Shown here piece after piece: positions 48,359 to 61,464 of a stretch of DNA of 64,000 bases (its first letter is position 1; each line of letters opens with the position of its first letter). Below the pieces are notes generated by a model. That model was not told where the DNA came from. It made no database searches and worked only from the letters and a program-made list of their open reading frames with translations. The stretch is taken from the NCBI GenBank assembly GCA_002869585.1, contig PKUO01000002.1, positions 190,556-254,555 on the forward strand, in the 5' to 3' direction. The position numbers were made by a program, and so were the translations under genes. The DNA is from Sedimenticola sp. (GTDB taxonomy: Bacteria > Pseudomonadota > Gammaproteobacteria > Chromatiales > Chromatiaceae).

Positions 48359-49705
48359 ATGAAGGCAAATACAGATCAAAAGGTGTTGATCGTAGGTCTG
48401 GGAAAGACCGGGCTTTCCTGTGCGCGTTTTCTTTCGGAGCAGGGGCTGTCGGTGGCCATCACCGATAGCCGCGAAACTCCCCCCGGCCTGGAGCAGTTGC
48501 GCGAAGAGTTACCCGATACGGCCCTGTTCCTCGGTGGCTTCGATGAAGCGGCCTTTCAGGCGGCCGATCTGCTGGTGGTCAGTCCGGGGGTTTCGATACG
48601 TCATCCGCTGATATCCGAGGCGAGTCGCCGCGGCATTGAGATCATTGGCGATATCGAGTTGTTTGCGCGGCATGTCAATGCCCCGGTCGCGGCGATTACC
48701 GGCTCCAATGGCAAGAGCACGGTGACTACACTGCTGGGACAGATGGCCGCCCAGGCGGGCCGGAAAGTCCGGGTCGGTGGCAATCTGGGCGAGCCGGCGC
48801 TGGATATCCTCGATCCTGAAGCCGATCTCTATGTGCTGGAACTGTCGAGTTTTCAGTTGGAGACCACCTTTGCCTTGACCCCGGATGCGGCTGTGGTGCT
48901 GAATGTCTCGGCAGATCATCTGGATCGATACGCGAGCATTGATGAGTATGCCAATGCCAAGGCGACGCTTTACTGGCGGGCCAGGTACCGGATATTGAAT
49001 CGTGATGATGCGATGGTCATGGCCATGCCCCAGGGTGATGGCGATGACCTGTTCTTTACCCTCGGCGAGCCCGGCGAAAAGACCTTCGGCCTGCGTCAGC
49101 TGGATTCAGGACTCTGGATCGGCTACGAAGAGCAGAATCTGTTGCCAGTCGCCGCAGTGAAAATCCCAGGGCGGCATAATCTTGCCAATGCAATGGCGGC
49201 CCTGGCCCTGGGCATGGCGCTGGAGCTGCCTATGTCGGCCATGCTCCAGGCGCTGGGCGAGTTTCGTGGATTGCCACATCGCACCGAGTTCGTGGCAGAG
49301 CATAACGGGGTGTGCTGGTACAACGATTCCAAGGGCACCAACGTCGGCGCCAGCATTGCGGCGTTGAACGGTTTTCTGTCCGATGACGACAGCCGTACCG
49401 TGCTGATCGCCGGTGGGCAGGCAAAAGGCGCTGATTTTTCTGCGTTGACCCCGGTAGTCGAGGCGTCAGCGCGGGCGGTGGTGCTGATCGGTGAGGCCGC
49501 GGGGCTGATCGAGACGCAACTCGGTGGTGTCGTGCCGGTAGTACACGCCGCCAGTATGGATGAAGCGGTTGCAAGGGCGGCTGAACTGGCCCGTGCAGGT
49601 GATCGGGTGCTGTTGTCACCGGCCTGCGCCAGCTTCGATATGTTCAGGAACTATGAGCATCGGGGTGAAATGTTTATCGCTGCCGTACAGGGGCTGACGC
49701 AATGA
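48359..49705 (+). CDS. murD: UDP-MurNAc-L-Ala D-Glu ligase MurD
   Basis: This enzyme adds D-glutamate to UDP-MurNAc-L-alanine. The 448-residue product has the N-terminal nucleotide fold LIVGLGKTGLS near 11, the ATP loop ITGSNGKSTVTT near 115 and the C-terminal LLSPACASFDMF near 417. A TTG 18 bases upstream is in frame; the ATG was preferred. The gap after mraY, about 40 bases, is one of the few non-overlaps in the cluster. Confidence 0.96.
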   Translation: MKANTDQKVLIVGLGKTGLSCARFLSEQGLSVAITDSRETPPGLEQLREELPDTALFLGGFDEAAFQAADLLVVSPGVSIRHPLISEASRRGIEIIGDIELFARHVNAPVAAITGSNGKSTVTTLLGQMAAQAGRKVRVGGNLGEPALDILDPEADLYVLELSSFQLETTFALTPDAAVVLNVSADHLDRYASIDEYANAKATLYWRARYRILNRDDAMVMAMPQGDGDDLFFTLGEPGEKTFGLRQLDSGLWIGYEEQNLLPVAAVKIPGRHNLANAMAALALGMALELPMSAMLQALGEFRGLPHRTEFVAEHNGVCWYNDSKGTNVGASIAALNGFLSDDDSRTVLIAGGQAKGADFSALTPVVEASARAVVLIGEAAGLIETQLGGVVPVVHAASMDEAVARAAELARAGDRVLLSPACASFDMFRNYEHRGEMFIAAVQGLTQ

Positions 49706-50889
49706 CGACGCTGGCTCGCAAGCAGGCGACAGTCGGTCAGAACTCTCTGAGTATGCCCGATCTCGACTATCTGCTGATCGCGGCGGCGGTTGCGCTATTG
49801 GGTCTGGGACTGGTGATGGTGGCCTCTGCTTCCCTGCACCGCATTGCTCCGGCGCCTTTCTATTATGTCAATCGCCATCTGATTGCCATTGTGCTGGGTT
49901 TCATCGGTGCGCTGCTGTTGCTGCGCATCCCCGTGGTCCAGTGGCAGAAGGCCGGGGGTGCTCTGTATCTGCTTGGCCTGTTTCTGCTGATGCTGGTGCT
50001 GGTGCCGGGACTGGGGCGCGAGGCCAACGGGGCGATTCGCTGGATTCCCATCGGACCCTTCAATCTGCAAAGCTCGGAATTCATGAAGGTGTTCATGGTG
50101 GTGTATATCGCCGGCTATCTGGTGCGCCGTCAGGTTGAGGTTACGCACAGCATTTGGGGTTTCATCAAGCCGATGCTGCTGCTCGGCGTGGCCTGTTCCC
50201 TGATTATGTTTCAGCCCGATTTTGGCACCACCGCGGTGCTGCTGGCGACAGCGCTCGGCATGCTGTTTCTCGGTGGCGTGGCTGTCTGGCAGTTTGCGGT
50301 GTTGCTGGGTCTGGTCGGCTCGATGCTGGTGGTGATGGTGATCTTCTCCCCCTACCGACTGCAGCGGGTTACCGCATTTCTCGATCCCTGGGCGGATGTC
50401 GAGGGTAGTGGTTATCAGCTTGCCCAGGCGTTGATCGCCTTTGGTCGCGGTGAGTGGTTCGGCGTTGGTCTGGGCAATGGCATTCAAAAACAGTTTTATC
50501 TGCCGGAGGCGCACACCGATTTCCTGATGGCGGTAATTGGTGAGGAGTTCGGACTGGTGGGTACGCTGATGGTGGTCCTGCTGTTCGCGGTGATCGTCTG
50601 GCGGGGGTTCCGTATTGGCGCCCGCGCCGAGCAGATGAACCAGCGTTTTGCCTCCTATGTGGCGCAGGGGTTGTCGCTGTGGATCGGTATGCAGGCGTTT
50701 ATCAATATCGGCGTCAACGTGGGACTGCTGCCTACCAAGGGGCTGACCCTGCCGCTGATGAGCTACGGTGGCAACAGTATTATCGTCGCCTGCATGGTTA
50801 TTGCGATGCTGGTGCGAATCGACTTTGAACTGCGCAACCCGGCGCAGGCAGAAACAGGATCCGGAGGCGAGCCATGGAAGGGCGAGTGA
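49702..50889 (+). CDS. ftsW: Septal peptidoglycan glycosyltransferase FtsW
   Basis: This is a SEDS-family polymerase that works with FtsI at the septum. The 395-residue protein has about ten transmembrane helices. SEDS features include the EFMKVFMVVYIA helix near 130, the large extracellular loop, and the late PTKGLTLPLMSYGGNS near 343. It overlaps murD by four bases and murG by 16. Confidence 0.96.
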   Translation: MTTLARKQATVGQNSLSMPDLDYLLIAAAVALLGLGLVMVASASLHRIAPAPFYYVNRHLIAIVLGFIGALLLLRIPVVQWQKAGGALYLLGLFLLMLVLVPGLGREANGAIRWIPIGPFNLQSSEFMKVFMVVYIAGYLVRRQVEVTHSIWGFIKPMLLLGVACSLIMFQPDFGTTAVLLATALGMLFLGGVAVWQFAVLLGLVGSMLVVMVIFSPYRLQRVTAFLDPWADVEGSGYQLAQALIAFGRGEWFGVGLGNGIQKQFYLPEAHTDFLMAVIGEEFGLVGTLMVVLLFAVIVWRGFRIGARAEQMNQRFASYVAQGLSLWIGMQAFINIGVNVGLLPTKGLTLPLMSYGGNSIIVACMVIAMLVRIDFELRNPAQAETGSGGEPWKGE

Positions 50890-51965
50890 TGATCATGGCC
50901 GGTGGGACAGGGGGGCATGTGTTTCCAGCCCTGGCGGTTGCCGATGAGCTGCGCTCCAGGGGCGCGGATGTGTTCTGGTTGGGCACGCCGAACAGTTTCG
51001 AATCGCGCGTTGTGCCTGAACATGGCTATTCGCTGGAGTGGATCAGGATCAAGGGGTTGCGCGGCAATGGTCTGCTGCGCTGGTTGGCTGCGCCGTTCAA
51101 GATGGCGATCGCCATGTCTCAGGCACTGGCAGTGATCCGAAGAAGAAAACCGGATCTGGTGGTCGGCATGGGTGGCTTTGCCTCCGGCCCGGGTGGATTG
51201 GTCGCGAGACTGATGGCCAGGCCGCTGCTGATTCACGAACAGAATGCCGTTCCGGGTCTGACCAACCGTTGGCTGGCGCGCATCGCCACCGTTGTACTCG
51301 AGGCCTTTCCCGGGAGTTTTTCCGCCGATCGTGGCGCCAAGGTGACAGGCAACCCGGTGCGCCCGGAAATCGCCACGATTGCTCCGCCGGTCGAGCGTCT
51401 GGCCGGTCGCGAGGGACCTTTGCGACTGCTGGTGCTGGGCGGTTCCCAGGGGGCGCAGATATTGAATGAAATGTTGCCAGCGGCCATTGCCGGACTGGCT
51501 GCCGATGTCCGACCGCTGGTTCGTCATCAGGCTGGCCGTGACAAGGTTGAGGCGACCACGGCCGCTTATCGGTCGGTGGGCGTGGAGGCGGAAGTAAGCG
51601 CATTCGTCAACGACATGGCCGAGGCCTACGGTTGGGCCGACCTGGTGGTCTGTCGGTCGGGCGCCCTGACGGTCGCCGAGCTGGCCGCCGCTGGTGTGGC
51701 TTCGGTGCTGGTCCCATACCCCTATGCGGTGGATGATCACCAAACCCTGAATGGCCGTTATCTGGCGGATCAGGGCGCGGCGCTGCTGATACCCCAGGCG
51801 CGATTCACCCAGGTTGCCCTGCAAGCGGTTCTGCTTGACCTGGACCGGGATAGAAACAAGGTGCTGCAGATGGCCGAATCGGCCCGCTCACTGGCGCTGA
51901 TCAATGCAACTGCAGATGTGGCGGATCATTGCCAGGCGGTTTTGGAGAAAGAGGTGACACGCTGA
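50874..51965 (+). CDS. murG: MurG N-acetylglucosaminyltransferase
   Basis: This membrane-associated glycosyltransferase converts lipid I to lipid II. The 363 residues show the [12 protein letters not shown] loop near 10, [12 protein letters not shown] near 96, [12 protein letters not shown] near 121 and the sugar-nucleotide site [12 protein letters not shown] near 257. The start lies within the end of ftsW, and the gene overlaps murC by one base. Confidence 0.97.
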   Translation: MEGRVMIMAGGTGGHVFPALAVADELRSRGADVFWLGTPNSFESRVVPEHGYSLEWIRIKGLRGNGLLRWLAAPFKMAIAMSQALAVIRRRKPDLVVGMGGFASGPGGLVARLMARPLLIHEQNAVPGLTNRWLARIATVVLEAFPGSFSADRGAKVTGNPVRPEIATIAPPVERLAGREGPLRLLVLGGSQGAQILNEMLPAAIAGLAADVRPLVRHQAGRDKVEATTAAYRSVGVEAEVSAFVNDMAEAYGWADLVVCRSGALTVAELAAAGVASVLVPYPYAVDDHQTLNGRYLADQGAALLIPQARFTQVALQAVLLDLDRDRNKVLQMAESARSLALINATADVADHCQAVLEKEVTR

Positions 51966-53407
51966 TGAACCAGACCAAGCGTCAACAGCGTCGATTGGCG
52001 GAAACGATGGGTCGCATGCGTCACCTGCACTTTATCGGTATCGGCGGATCGGGGATGAACGGCATTGCTCAGGTGATGCTCAATCTCGGTTACCGGATTT
52101 CCGGTTCGGATCTGAAAGAGAACGCCGCGACACGTCGTCTGGCGGAACAGGGTGCGGACATCCATATCGGACATCGCACCGATAATATCCTGGGTGCGGA
52201 TGCGGTGGTGATTTCCAGCGCGGTGCGGGATGAAAATCCCGAGGTAATGGCTGCCAGAGAACATCGCATACCCGTTGTACCGCGTGCAGAAATGCTTGCG
52301 GAGATCATGCGTTTTCATTACGGCATAGCGGTAGCCGGCACCCATGGCAAAACCACCACCACCAGCCTTGTGGCCAGTCTGCTGACCGAGGGTGAACTGG
52401 ACCCGACATTCGTGATCGGCGGTAAGCTCAACTCGGCCGGTACCTACGCGCACCTGGGCGCCAGCGAGTACCTGGTGGCCGAGGCGGATGAGAGCGATGC
52501 CTCTTTCCTCTATCTGCAGCCGATGATCTCTATCGTCACCAATGTCGATGCCGATCATATGGCTACCTATGGCGGAGATTTCAACCGCTTGCGCCAGACC
52601 TTCGTGGAGTTCCTGCATCATCTGCCGTTTTACGGTCTGGCGGTGTTGTGTATCGATGACCCCGAGGTCAGGGACATGCTGCCGGAGATTACCCGTCAGG
52701 TGATCACTTATGGTGTTTCGGATGATGCCGATCTGCGGGCGACGGATATTCGTCAACAAGGTCCACAGACCCACTTCAAGGTGGCGCCGCCGGAAGGCGA
52801 GGCATTTGCGGTCAGTCTCAACATGCCGGGCGTACATAATGTTCTGAACGCCTTGGCTGCGATTGCCGTTGCGCTGGAACTGGGTGTCCCGGTGGCGATG
52901 ATCCAGAAGGCGCTAAAAGACTTTCAGGGAATCGGCAGGCGCTTCCAGGTGACCGATGCCAGACTCTCCGATGGCCGTAATCTGATGTTGGTCGATGATT
53001 ATGGGCACCACCCCAATGAGGTTGCCGCGACTCTGGATGCGGTGCGTGGTGGTTGGCCGGGTCGTCGCCTTGTCCTGGTGTTCCAGCCACACCGCTACAG
53101 TCGTACCCAGGAGCAGTTCGACGACTTCGTGCAGGTGTTGTCGCGTGCCGATGTTCTTATTCTTGGCGAGGTGTTTGCCGCGGGTGAAACACCTATTCCC
53201 GGTGCTGATGGCCGTTCTCTGAGCCGCGCGATACGTATCCGTGGCCAGGTTGATCCGGTGTTTGTCGATCCTATCACCGAGGTTCCGGAACTGCTGGAGC
53301 GGCTGGTGCTGGAGGACGATATCGTGATGCTGTCCGGGGCCGGGGATATCGGCGCGGTGGCCGCCAGTCTGGCCGAACAGTGGTCAACTGCGGGAGCGGA
53401 TCAATGA
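51965..53407 (+). CDS. murC: UDP-MurNAc L-alanine ligase MurC
   Basis: This enzyme adds the first residue, L-alanine, to UDP-MurNAc. The 480-residue protein has [16 protein letters not shown] near 22, the ATP loop [11 protein letters not shown] near 122 and DDYGHHPNE near 343. The ATG overlaps the murG stop (TGATG). Its stop overlaps the start of a 54-codon ORF. Confidence 0.97.
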   Translation: MNQTKRQQRRLAETMGRMRHLHFIGIGGSGMNGIAQVMLNLGYRISGSDLKENAATRRLAEQGADIHIGHRTDNILGADAVVISSAVRDENPEVMAAREHRIPVVPRAEMLAEIMRFHYGIAVAGTHGKTTTTSLVASLLTEGELDPTFVIGGKLNSAGTYAHLGASEYLVAEADESDASFLYLQPMISIVTNVDADHMATYGGDFNRLRQTFVEFLHHLPFYGLAVLCIDDPEVRDMLPEITRQVITYGVSDDADLRATDIRQQGPQTHFKVAPPEGEAFAVSLNMPGVHNVLNALAAIAVALELGVPVAMIQKALKDFQGIGRRFQVTDARLSDGRNLMLVDDYGHHPNEVAATLDAVRGGWPGRRLVLVFQPHRYSRTQEQFDDFVQVLSRADVLILGEVFAAGETPIPGADGRSLSRAIRIRGQVDPVFVDPITEVPELLERLVLEDDIVMLSGAGDIGAVAASLAEQWSTAGADQ

Positions 53408-53561
53408 ACCCGGGTATTTGCAGAAAATTGCACATGGGTTGCGGTGAGTCCCTGAGTCGACTGCTGCTGCCAGAAGTAAAGACGACGCCTAAACCTGCAC
53501 CGCCTCAGGCGACGGATAATCCCGTGTCGATGCTGAAGCGAAGCAAGAGGAGAAAACCACA

Positions 53562-53565
<4 letters not shown>
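53404..53565 (+). CDS. Candidate 54-codon small ORF between murC and murB
   Basis: This ORF has an ATG overlapping the murC stop (ATGA) and a TGA lying inside the murB start region. It thus fills the murC-murB gap in the coupled style of the rest of the cluster. The product, [20 protein letters not shown] to start with, is basic and Pro-rich and has no signal peptide. I recognise no family. The murB ribosome site AGGAG lies within its last codons. It may be a real small protein, a spacer that keeps ribosomes on the mRNA, or chance; expression evidence is absent. Confidence 0.35.
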
Positions 53566-56226
<2,661 letters not shown>

Positions 56227-57462
56227 ATGACCAAGAAAGCGGAGAAAAATCTGATCGTCGGGCTTGATATCGGCACCTCCAAGGTGGTGGCGATCGTCGG
56301 TGAGGTGCGACCGGATGGCGAGATCGAGATTATCGGCATCGGCTCTCACCCCTCGCGCGGCATAAAGAAAGGCGTGGTGGTGAATATCGAATCCACAGTG
56401 CAGTCCATCCAGCGTGCGGTTGAAGAGGCTGAATTGATGGCCGGTTGTGAGATCCATTCGGTGCATGCCGGGATCGCCGGAAACCATATCCGCAGCCTCA
56501 ACTCCCACGGTATCGTCGCGATCAAGGATCGCGAGGTGACCCATGGAGATGTCGAACGGGTGATCGATGCGGCGCGTGCCGTGGCTATCCCGGCAGACCA
56601 GAAGATCCTGCACATCCTGCCCCAGGAGTTCATCATCGATCAGCAGGAGGGTATTCGGGAGCCGATCGGCATGTCCGGGGTGCGTCTCGAGGCGCGGGTG
56701 CATATGGTCACCGGCGCGGTGAGCGCGGCGCAGAACATCATCAAGTGCGTGCGGCGCTGCGGCCTCGAGGTGGATGATCTGATCCTTGAACAACTCAGCT
56801 CCAGTTATGCGGTGTTGAGCGACGATGAGAAGGATCTCGGCGTTTGCCTGGTGGATATCGGCGGAGGTACCACCGATATTGCCGTTTTCACCGAAGGCTC
56901 TATCCGGCACACCGCGGTGATTCCGATCGCCGGGGATCAGGTGACCAACGACATCGCCGTAGCGTTGCGCACCCCTACCCAGCATGCCGAAGAGATCAAG
57001 ATCAAGTATGCCTGTGCGCTGACCCAACTGGCCACCAGTGACGAGAGCATCGAGGTGCCGAGCATCGGCGACCGTCCGGCCCGTCGGCTGTCACGCCAGA
57101 CCCTGGCTGAGGTGGTCGAGCCCCGTTACGAAGAGCTGTTGACGCTGATCCAGTCCGAATTGCGTCGCAGCGGTTTTGAAAATCTGATCGCCGGAGGCGT
57201 GGTGTTGACCGGCGGCAGTTCCAAGATGGAAGGATTAATCGAACTGGCTGAGGAGGTGTTCCACATGCCGGTTCGACTGGGTGTGCCCCACTATGTGACC
57301 GGACTGGTCGATGTGGTGCGTAACCCGATTTATGCGACCGGAGTCGGTCTGTTGCTGTTTGGTCAGCAGAACCGTAACACACGCTTGCAGGACATACCGT
57401 CGGGGGGCGGCATGAAAGCGGTGTGGGAGCGGATGAAGAGTTGGTTTCAGGGGAATTTTTAA
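56227..57462 (+). CDS. ftsA: Cell division actin homolog FtsA
   Basis: FtsA is an actin-fold ATPase that tethers FtsZ filaments to the membrane. The 411-residue protein has VGLDIGTSKVVAIVGEV near 12, the LVDIGGGTTDIAVF phosphate loop near 207 and VLTGGSSKMEGL near 327. It ends in an amphipathic membrane-binding helix (WERMKSWFQGNF). Confidence 0.97.
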   Translation: MTKKAEKNLIVGLDIGTSKVVAIVGEVRPDGEIEIIGIGSHPSRGIKKGVVVNIESTVQSIQRAVEEAELMAGCEIHSVHAGIAGNHIRSLNSHGIVAIKDREVTHGDVERVIDAARAVAIPADQKILHILPQEFIIDQQEGIREPIGMSGVRLEARVHMVTGAVSAAQNIIKCVRRCGLEVDDLILEQLSSSYAVLSDDEKDLGVCLVDIGGGTTDIAVFTEGSIRHTAVIPIAGDQVTNDIAVALRTPTQHAEEIKIKYACALTQLATSDESIEVPSIGDRPARRLSRQTLAEVVEPRYEELLTLIQSELRRSGFENLIAGGVVLTGGSSKMEGLIELAEEVFHMPVRLGVPHYVTGLVDVVRNPIYATGVGLLLFGQQNRNTRLQDIPSGGGMKAVWERMKSWFQGNF

Positions 57463-57533
57463 TACCCGCTGAGAATGGATGATTTTTAGAATTTCAATTG
57501 GCAAAACTGCCATGTGAATGAGGAGAGAGGCAA

Positions 57534-58718
57534 ATGTTCGAGTTAATGGATGCATACAGTCAGAATGCTGTGATCAAGGTTGTTGGCGTGGGTGGCGGTG
57601 GCGGCAATGCCATCAACCATATGCTGAATGCCAACATCGAGGGTGTTGAGTTCATTTGTGCCAACACCGACGCCCAGGCGTTGAAAAACAGCCACGTGCG
57701 TACCTTGCTGCAACTGGGTAACAACATTACCAAGGGTCTGGGCGCCGGTGCCGATCCGATCATTGGTCGTGAAGCGGCTATGGAAGACCGCGACCGTATC
57801 TACGAAGCGCTGCAGGGTTCGGATATGGTATTCATCACAGCGGGCATGGGCGGCGGTACCGGTACCGGTGCGGCGCCCGTGGTGGCCGAGGTGGCCAAGG
57901 ACCTCGGGATTCTCACCGTTGCGGTTGTCACCAAGCCGTTCCCGTTTGAAGGCGGCAAGCGCATGCAGATCGCCAACAAGGGCATCGAGGAGTTGACTGC
58001 GTATGTCGATTCGCTGATCACCATCCCGAATGAAAAACTGCTGGCGGTGCTGGGCAAAGAGATGAGCCTGATCAACGCCTTCAAATCCGCAAACGATGTG
58101 TTGCTGGGTGCGGTACAGGGCATTGCCGAGCTGATTACGCGGCCGGGCCTGATCAACGTTGATTTTGCCGACGTTCGCACGGTCATGTCGGAAATGGGCG
58201 TGGCGATGATGGGCTCGGGTTCAGCACGGGGCGAAACGCGTGCGCGTGATGCCGCCGAACAGGCGATCAACAGCCCGCTGCTGGAAGATATCAATCTCTC
58301 GGGTGCGCGTGGCATTCTGGTCAATATCACCGCCGGCCTGGATCTCTCCATTGGTGAATTTGACGAAGTGGGCAATACGGTCAAGGAGTTTGCCTGTGAT
58401 GATGCGACAGTGGTGGTTGGAACGGTTATTGATCCGGATATGACGGACGAGTTGCGGGTCACAGTGGTTGCAACCGGTCTCGGTCAGGTTGCGGCGCAGG
58501 TGCAGAAACCGCAACTTCAGGAAGCCGCGCCCGTGCGTCTGGTCAATTCGGATGTGGCGGCTGAGCACGCTTTTGGCGCAGTGGATTATCGCGACATGGA
58601 CAGCCCGACGGTGGTCAGAAAGGATCGTCAGGCTGCGCGTTCATACGTTGAAGCGGCACAGAGCAAGGATATGGATTATCTGGATATACCGGCGTTTTTG
58701 CGTCGTCAGGCAGATTGA
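57534..58718 (+). CDS. ftsZ: Cell division tubulin homolog FtsZ
   Basis: FtsZ polymerises into the Z ring. The 394 residues contain the GTP-binding start [13 protein letters not shown] near 18, the tubulin signature [13 protein letters not shown] near 105, and the conserved C-terminal peptide [14 protein letters not shown] that binds FtsA and ZipA. GAGGAGAGAGG precedes the ATG. A spacer of 71 bases follows ftsA. Confidence 0.98.
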   Translation: MFELMDAYSQNAVIKVVGVGGGGGNAINHMLNANIEGVEFICANTDAQALKNSHVRTLLQLGNNITKGLGAGADPIIGREAAMEDRDRIYEALQGSDMVFITAGMGGGTGTGAAPVVAEVAKDLGILTVAVVTKPFPFEGGKRMQIANKGIEELTAYVDSLITIPNEKLLAVLGKEMSLINAFKSANDVLLGAVQGIAELITRPGLINVDFADVRTVMSEMGVAMMGSGSARGETRARDAAEQAINSPLLEDINLSGARGILVNITAGLDLSIGEFDEVGNTVKEFACDDATVVVGTVIDPDMTDELRVTVVATGLGQVAAQVQKPQLQEAAPVRLVNSDVAAEHAFGAVDYRDMDSPTVVRKDRQAARSYVEAAQSKDMDYLDIPAFLRRQAD

Positions 58719-58762
58719 TGGAGGTGTAATAATCTTGCAAAATCCTGTAAGAACTGGTACAT

Positions 58763-58780
58763 ATTAGGGTATTCCCTAAT
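58763..58780. other. Short perfect hairpin between ftsZ and lpxC
   Basis: ATTAGGG and CCCTAAT form a perfect 7-bp stem with a TATT loop. It has no T-run. A -10-like TACTAT lies further on at 58875, with a poor -35, so lpxC may have its own promoter. Confidence 0.5.
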
Positions 58781-58930
58781 GAAGCTGAGGTCGGCATGAG
58801 GAATCGCCTTCCTGAACGACGGGTTGTGCGTGCAGCAATGGCAGAAAGATTGCCTAAATTCTGTGTGGCTGTGCTACTATTTCAAGGATTTACGCCAGAT
58901 TCTGTTTGAATACAGGGGACAAGAGATAAA

Positions 58931-59842
58931 ATGATACGGCAGCGAACGCTCAAAAATGTCATTCGTGCGACCGGTGTGGGATTGCACACGGGAGAAAAAG
59001 TCTATCTCACGCTCAGGCCGGCAGCACCCGACACCGGGATTATTTTTCGGCGTATCGATTTGGAAGAGCCGGTCGAGATTCGGGCCTGTCCCAACAATGT
59101 GGGTGATACACGCCTCTCCACCACATTGGTTCAGGATGGTGTACGGGTCTCCACCGTGGAGCATCTGCTGTCTGCCTTTGCCGGGCTTGGCATCGACAAC
59201 GCCTATGTTGATGTCAGCGCACCGGAGGTCCCTATCATGGATGGTAGCGCGGGGCCTTTTGTATTCCTGATTCAATCGGCCGGTGTCGAAGAGCAGAATC
59301 GGGCGAAAAAATTCATCAGAATCAAGAAGAAAGTGGTTGTCGAAGACGGTGACAAGCGTGCTGCCTTCGAGCCCTTCGATGGTTTTAAGGTGGCGTTCGC
59401 CATCGAATTCGATCATCCCGCCTTCGCCGAGCGAACCAAGTACTCGGCAATCGATTTTTCCTCCACCTCGTTCGTCAAAGAGGTCAGCCGGGCACGCACC
59501 TTCGGTTTTCTGCGCGACATCGAGATGCTGCGCGAACGCAAACTGGCCTTGGGCGGCAGTATGGATAATGCCATTGTCGTTGACGATTACCGGGTCCTGA
59601 ATGAAGACGGACTGCGCTACGAAGACGAGTTCGTCAAGCATAAAATCCTGGATGCAATAGGAGACCTGTATCTTCTGGGTCATAGCCTGATCGGTGCTTT
59701 CAGTGGCAAAAAATCCGGCCACGAGCTGAATAACAAGCTGCTGAAAACCCTGATGGCGGACAAGACCGCCTGGGAAGAGGTGACTTTCGAAGAGGGCGAT
59801 GCGGTCCCCATCTCCTACATGAAGCCGGTTCACTCCAGCTAA
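58931..59842 (+). CDS. lpxC: UDP-3-O-acyl-N-acetylglucosamine deacetylase LpxC
   Basis: This zinc amidase carries out the committed step of lipid A synthesis. The 303-residue sequence has the metal-ligand region [15 protein letters not shown] near 76, the [11 protein letters not shown] segment near 102, and the late [17 protein letters not shown] near 237-253 with further zinc ligands. The stop overlaps the stop of the convergent dciA gene by four bases. Confidence 0.97.
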   Translation: MIRQRTLKNVIRATGVGLHTGEKVYLTLRPAAPDTGIIFRRIDLEEPVEIRACPNNVGDTRLSTTLVQDGVRVSTVEHLLSAFAGLGIDNAYVDVSAPEVPIMDGSAGPFVFLIQSAGVEEQNRAKKFIRIKKKVVVEDGDKRAAFEPFDGFKVAFAIEFDHPAFAERTKYSAIDFSSTSFVKEVSRARTFGFLRDIEMLRERKLALGGSMDNAIVVDDYRVLNEDGLRYEDEFVKHKILDAIGDLYLLGHSLIGAFSGKKSGHELNNKLLKTLMADKTAWEEVTFEEGDAVPISYMKPVHSS

Positions 59843-60303
59843 GATTTAACGGTGACATGCCGGCTGAGCCGTTTTAAAGCCGCGCTCAGCTCAAGGTCAC
59901 CAAGATTTTCGGCGACCTCATTGATCAATTTCGCATTGTCGGCTGTCAGGTGGCGCGGTTTTCTTGGGATCGTCTTACCCGGACCACGCGTAATCAGCAC
60001 CTTGACTGAGACCTTTCCGACAGAGACCCCTGAATCCTCCATTCTGGATTTCAGCTGGCGCGAGAAAAAGCGCAAACGACTGGCCCAGGCGGAGGATTCA
60101 GTATAAAGTATCAAGCTGTTTTTGCCGTTAACAACGGCAAGGCAGTGGCTATCCAGCGGTTCCGGCAACAGCGAGCGAACAAGCTCGAGGAGCTGGTTTA
60201 GCCTTTTTCCCTCGGCAGTCAGGGATCTGATAGTAGATCCGGGTAGCGACTGGGAACCGAGCAGAGTGCCGATGGCTTTGGGATAGCGGGGCTTGGATTG
60301 CAT
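59839..60303 (-). CDS. dciA: DciA-like DUF721 protein
   Basis: DciA is the ancestral loader or activator of the replicative helicase DnaB in bacteria that lack DnaC. The 154-residue product has the DUF721 domain, with [19 protein letters not shown] near 72 containing the conserved Trp-x-x-Arg-Leu-Arg. The C-terminal half is basic and Pro-rich. Position between lpxC and secA is the usual place for this family in gammaproteobacteria. The ATG was chosen over an upstream start that adds 23 unconserved codons. Confidence 0.85.
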   Translation of the reverse strand: MQSKPRYPKAIGTLLGSQSLPGSTIRSLTAEGKRLNQLLELVRSLLPEPLDSHCLAVVNGKNSLILYTESSAWASRLRFFSRQLKSRMEDSGVSVGKVSVKVLITRGPGKTIPRKPRHLTADNAKLINEVAENLGDLELSAALKRLSRHVTVKS

Positions 60304-60389
60304 GGAAGCTCTTGAGTTACGGATAACCCTGAAGTTGAGATTGTCAGCCTGGGCTGGCAGTGAGACCTTCAAAGGTAACAGATTTATCC

Positions 60390-61322
60390 ATGAAAATTAT
60401 TTTCCTTTCCAAATTGTGCCATAAAACTGGCAGCCGGTCGCTCTCCCTGGTGTCACTCGGACTGGGTTTGATAGCTGTTCTTAGCCTTGTCAGCGGTGGA
60501 TCGCTGTGGCTCGGCTACGAGCTTGGGCGTCAGAACCAGGTTGTGGTGGAAGACCCGGATCGCGCCAACGAGATGCTCGAAGATCTCATCGAAGCACAGC
60601 AGGATTTACTGGATACCACCCGCCAGAGTACCCGAGACCATCTCGATGCCCTGGCGTTACGTCTGGGTGAGATGCAGTCGAGGATTCTGCGCCTGGATGC
60701 CCTCGGTGAGCGCCTGACAGAATTGGGCGAGCTGGACGCCGAGGAGTTCAACTTCTCCGAATCCCCCGCACGGGGCGGTGCAGAGACCCCCGAATCGACA
60801 GAATCGGTCGAGCTGAATGATCTGGTTGCCGAGATGGAGCAGTTGTCGCGGATACTGGCAGACCGTGAACAGAAACTCGATCTGCTGGCCGGACTGATTA
60901 CCAGCGCCAAGGTGCAGGATCAGATGGCCCCCCAGGGTCGGCCGGTAAAAAAGGGCTGGATTTCATCCCATTACGGCAAGCGAAAAGACCCGTTCACCGG
61001 TAAAAAGGCATTTCACCATGGTGTGGATATTGCCGGTAAAAAGGATTCCGAGGTGATGGCAGTGGCGTCCGGACTGGTGACCTGGGCCGGTAAGAAGAGC
61101 GGTTTCGGCTACATGGTCGAGGTTAAGCACGCCGATGGTTTTGTTACCAAATATGCCCATAACAGCAAGATTTTTGTTGCCGAGGGCGAGTTGATCAGCA
61201 AAGGGCAGGTGATTGGACTGATGGGTTCCAGCGGTCGTTCAACCGGTCCCCATGTGCATTTTGAAATTGCGCGCAATGGCAAAACCATCAATCCGCTGAG
61301 CTATCTGAAGAAAGCCAAGTAA
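60390..61322 (+). CDS. M23-family (LytM) peptidoglycan endopeptidase or regulator
   Basis: This 310-residue protein has an N-terminal transmembrane segment (about 18-45), a periplasmic coiled coil (about 55-175) and a C-terminal M23 domain. The zinc-binding elements HHGVD (near 207) and HVHFE (near 287) are both intact, so it could be an active endopeptidase. Many division-linked LytM proteins of this layout are inactive activators, so this is not certain. It lies upstream of secA, as in Pseudomonas and relatives. It is divergent from dciA. Confidence 0.88.
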   Translation: MKIIFLSKLCHKTGSRSLSLVSLGLGLIAVLSLVSGGSLWLGYELGRQNQVVVEDPDRANEMLEDLIEAQQDLLDTTRQSTRDHLDALALRLGEMQSRILRLDALGERLTELGELDAEEFNFSESPARGGAETPESTESVELNDLVAEMEQLSRILADREQKLDLLAGLITSAKVQDQMAPQGRPVKKGWISSHYGKRKDPFTGKKAFHHGVDIAGKKDSEVMAVASGLVTWAGKKSGFGYMVEVKHADGFVTKYAHNSKIFVAEGELISKGQVIGLMGSSGRSTGPHVHFEIARNGKTINPLSYLKKAK

Positions 61323-61464
61323 CTTCCCATTGAACCCTTGACCCGGGGTGATCTCTAACAACTGTTCCCGCTAGTCGGAATAGACCCCTCTCCTGTGCAA
61401 TTAGCGGCTGTTTTGCGGTATCATCTGCACTATTTTTTATATCCACAACGGAAAGCTTAATTTC

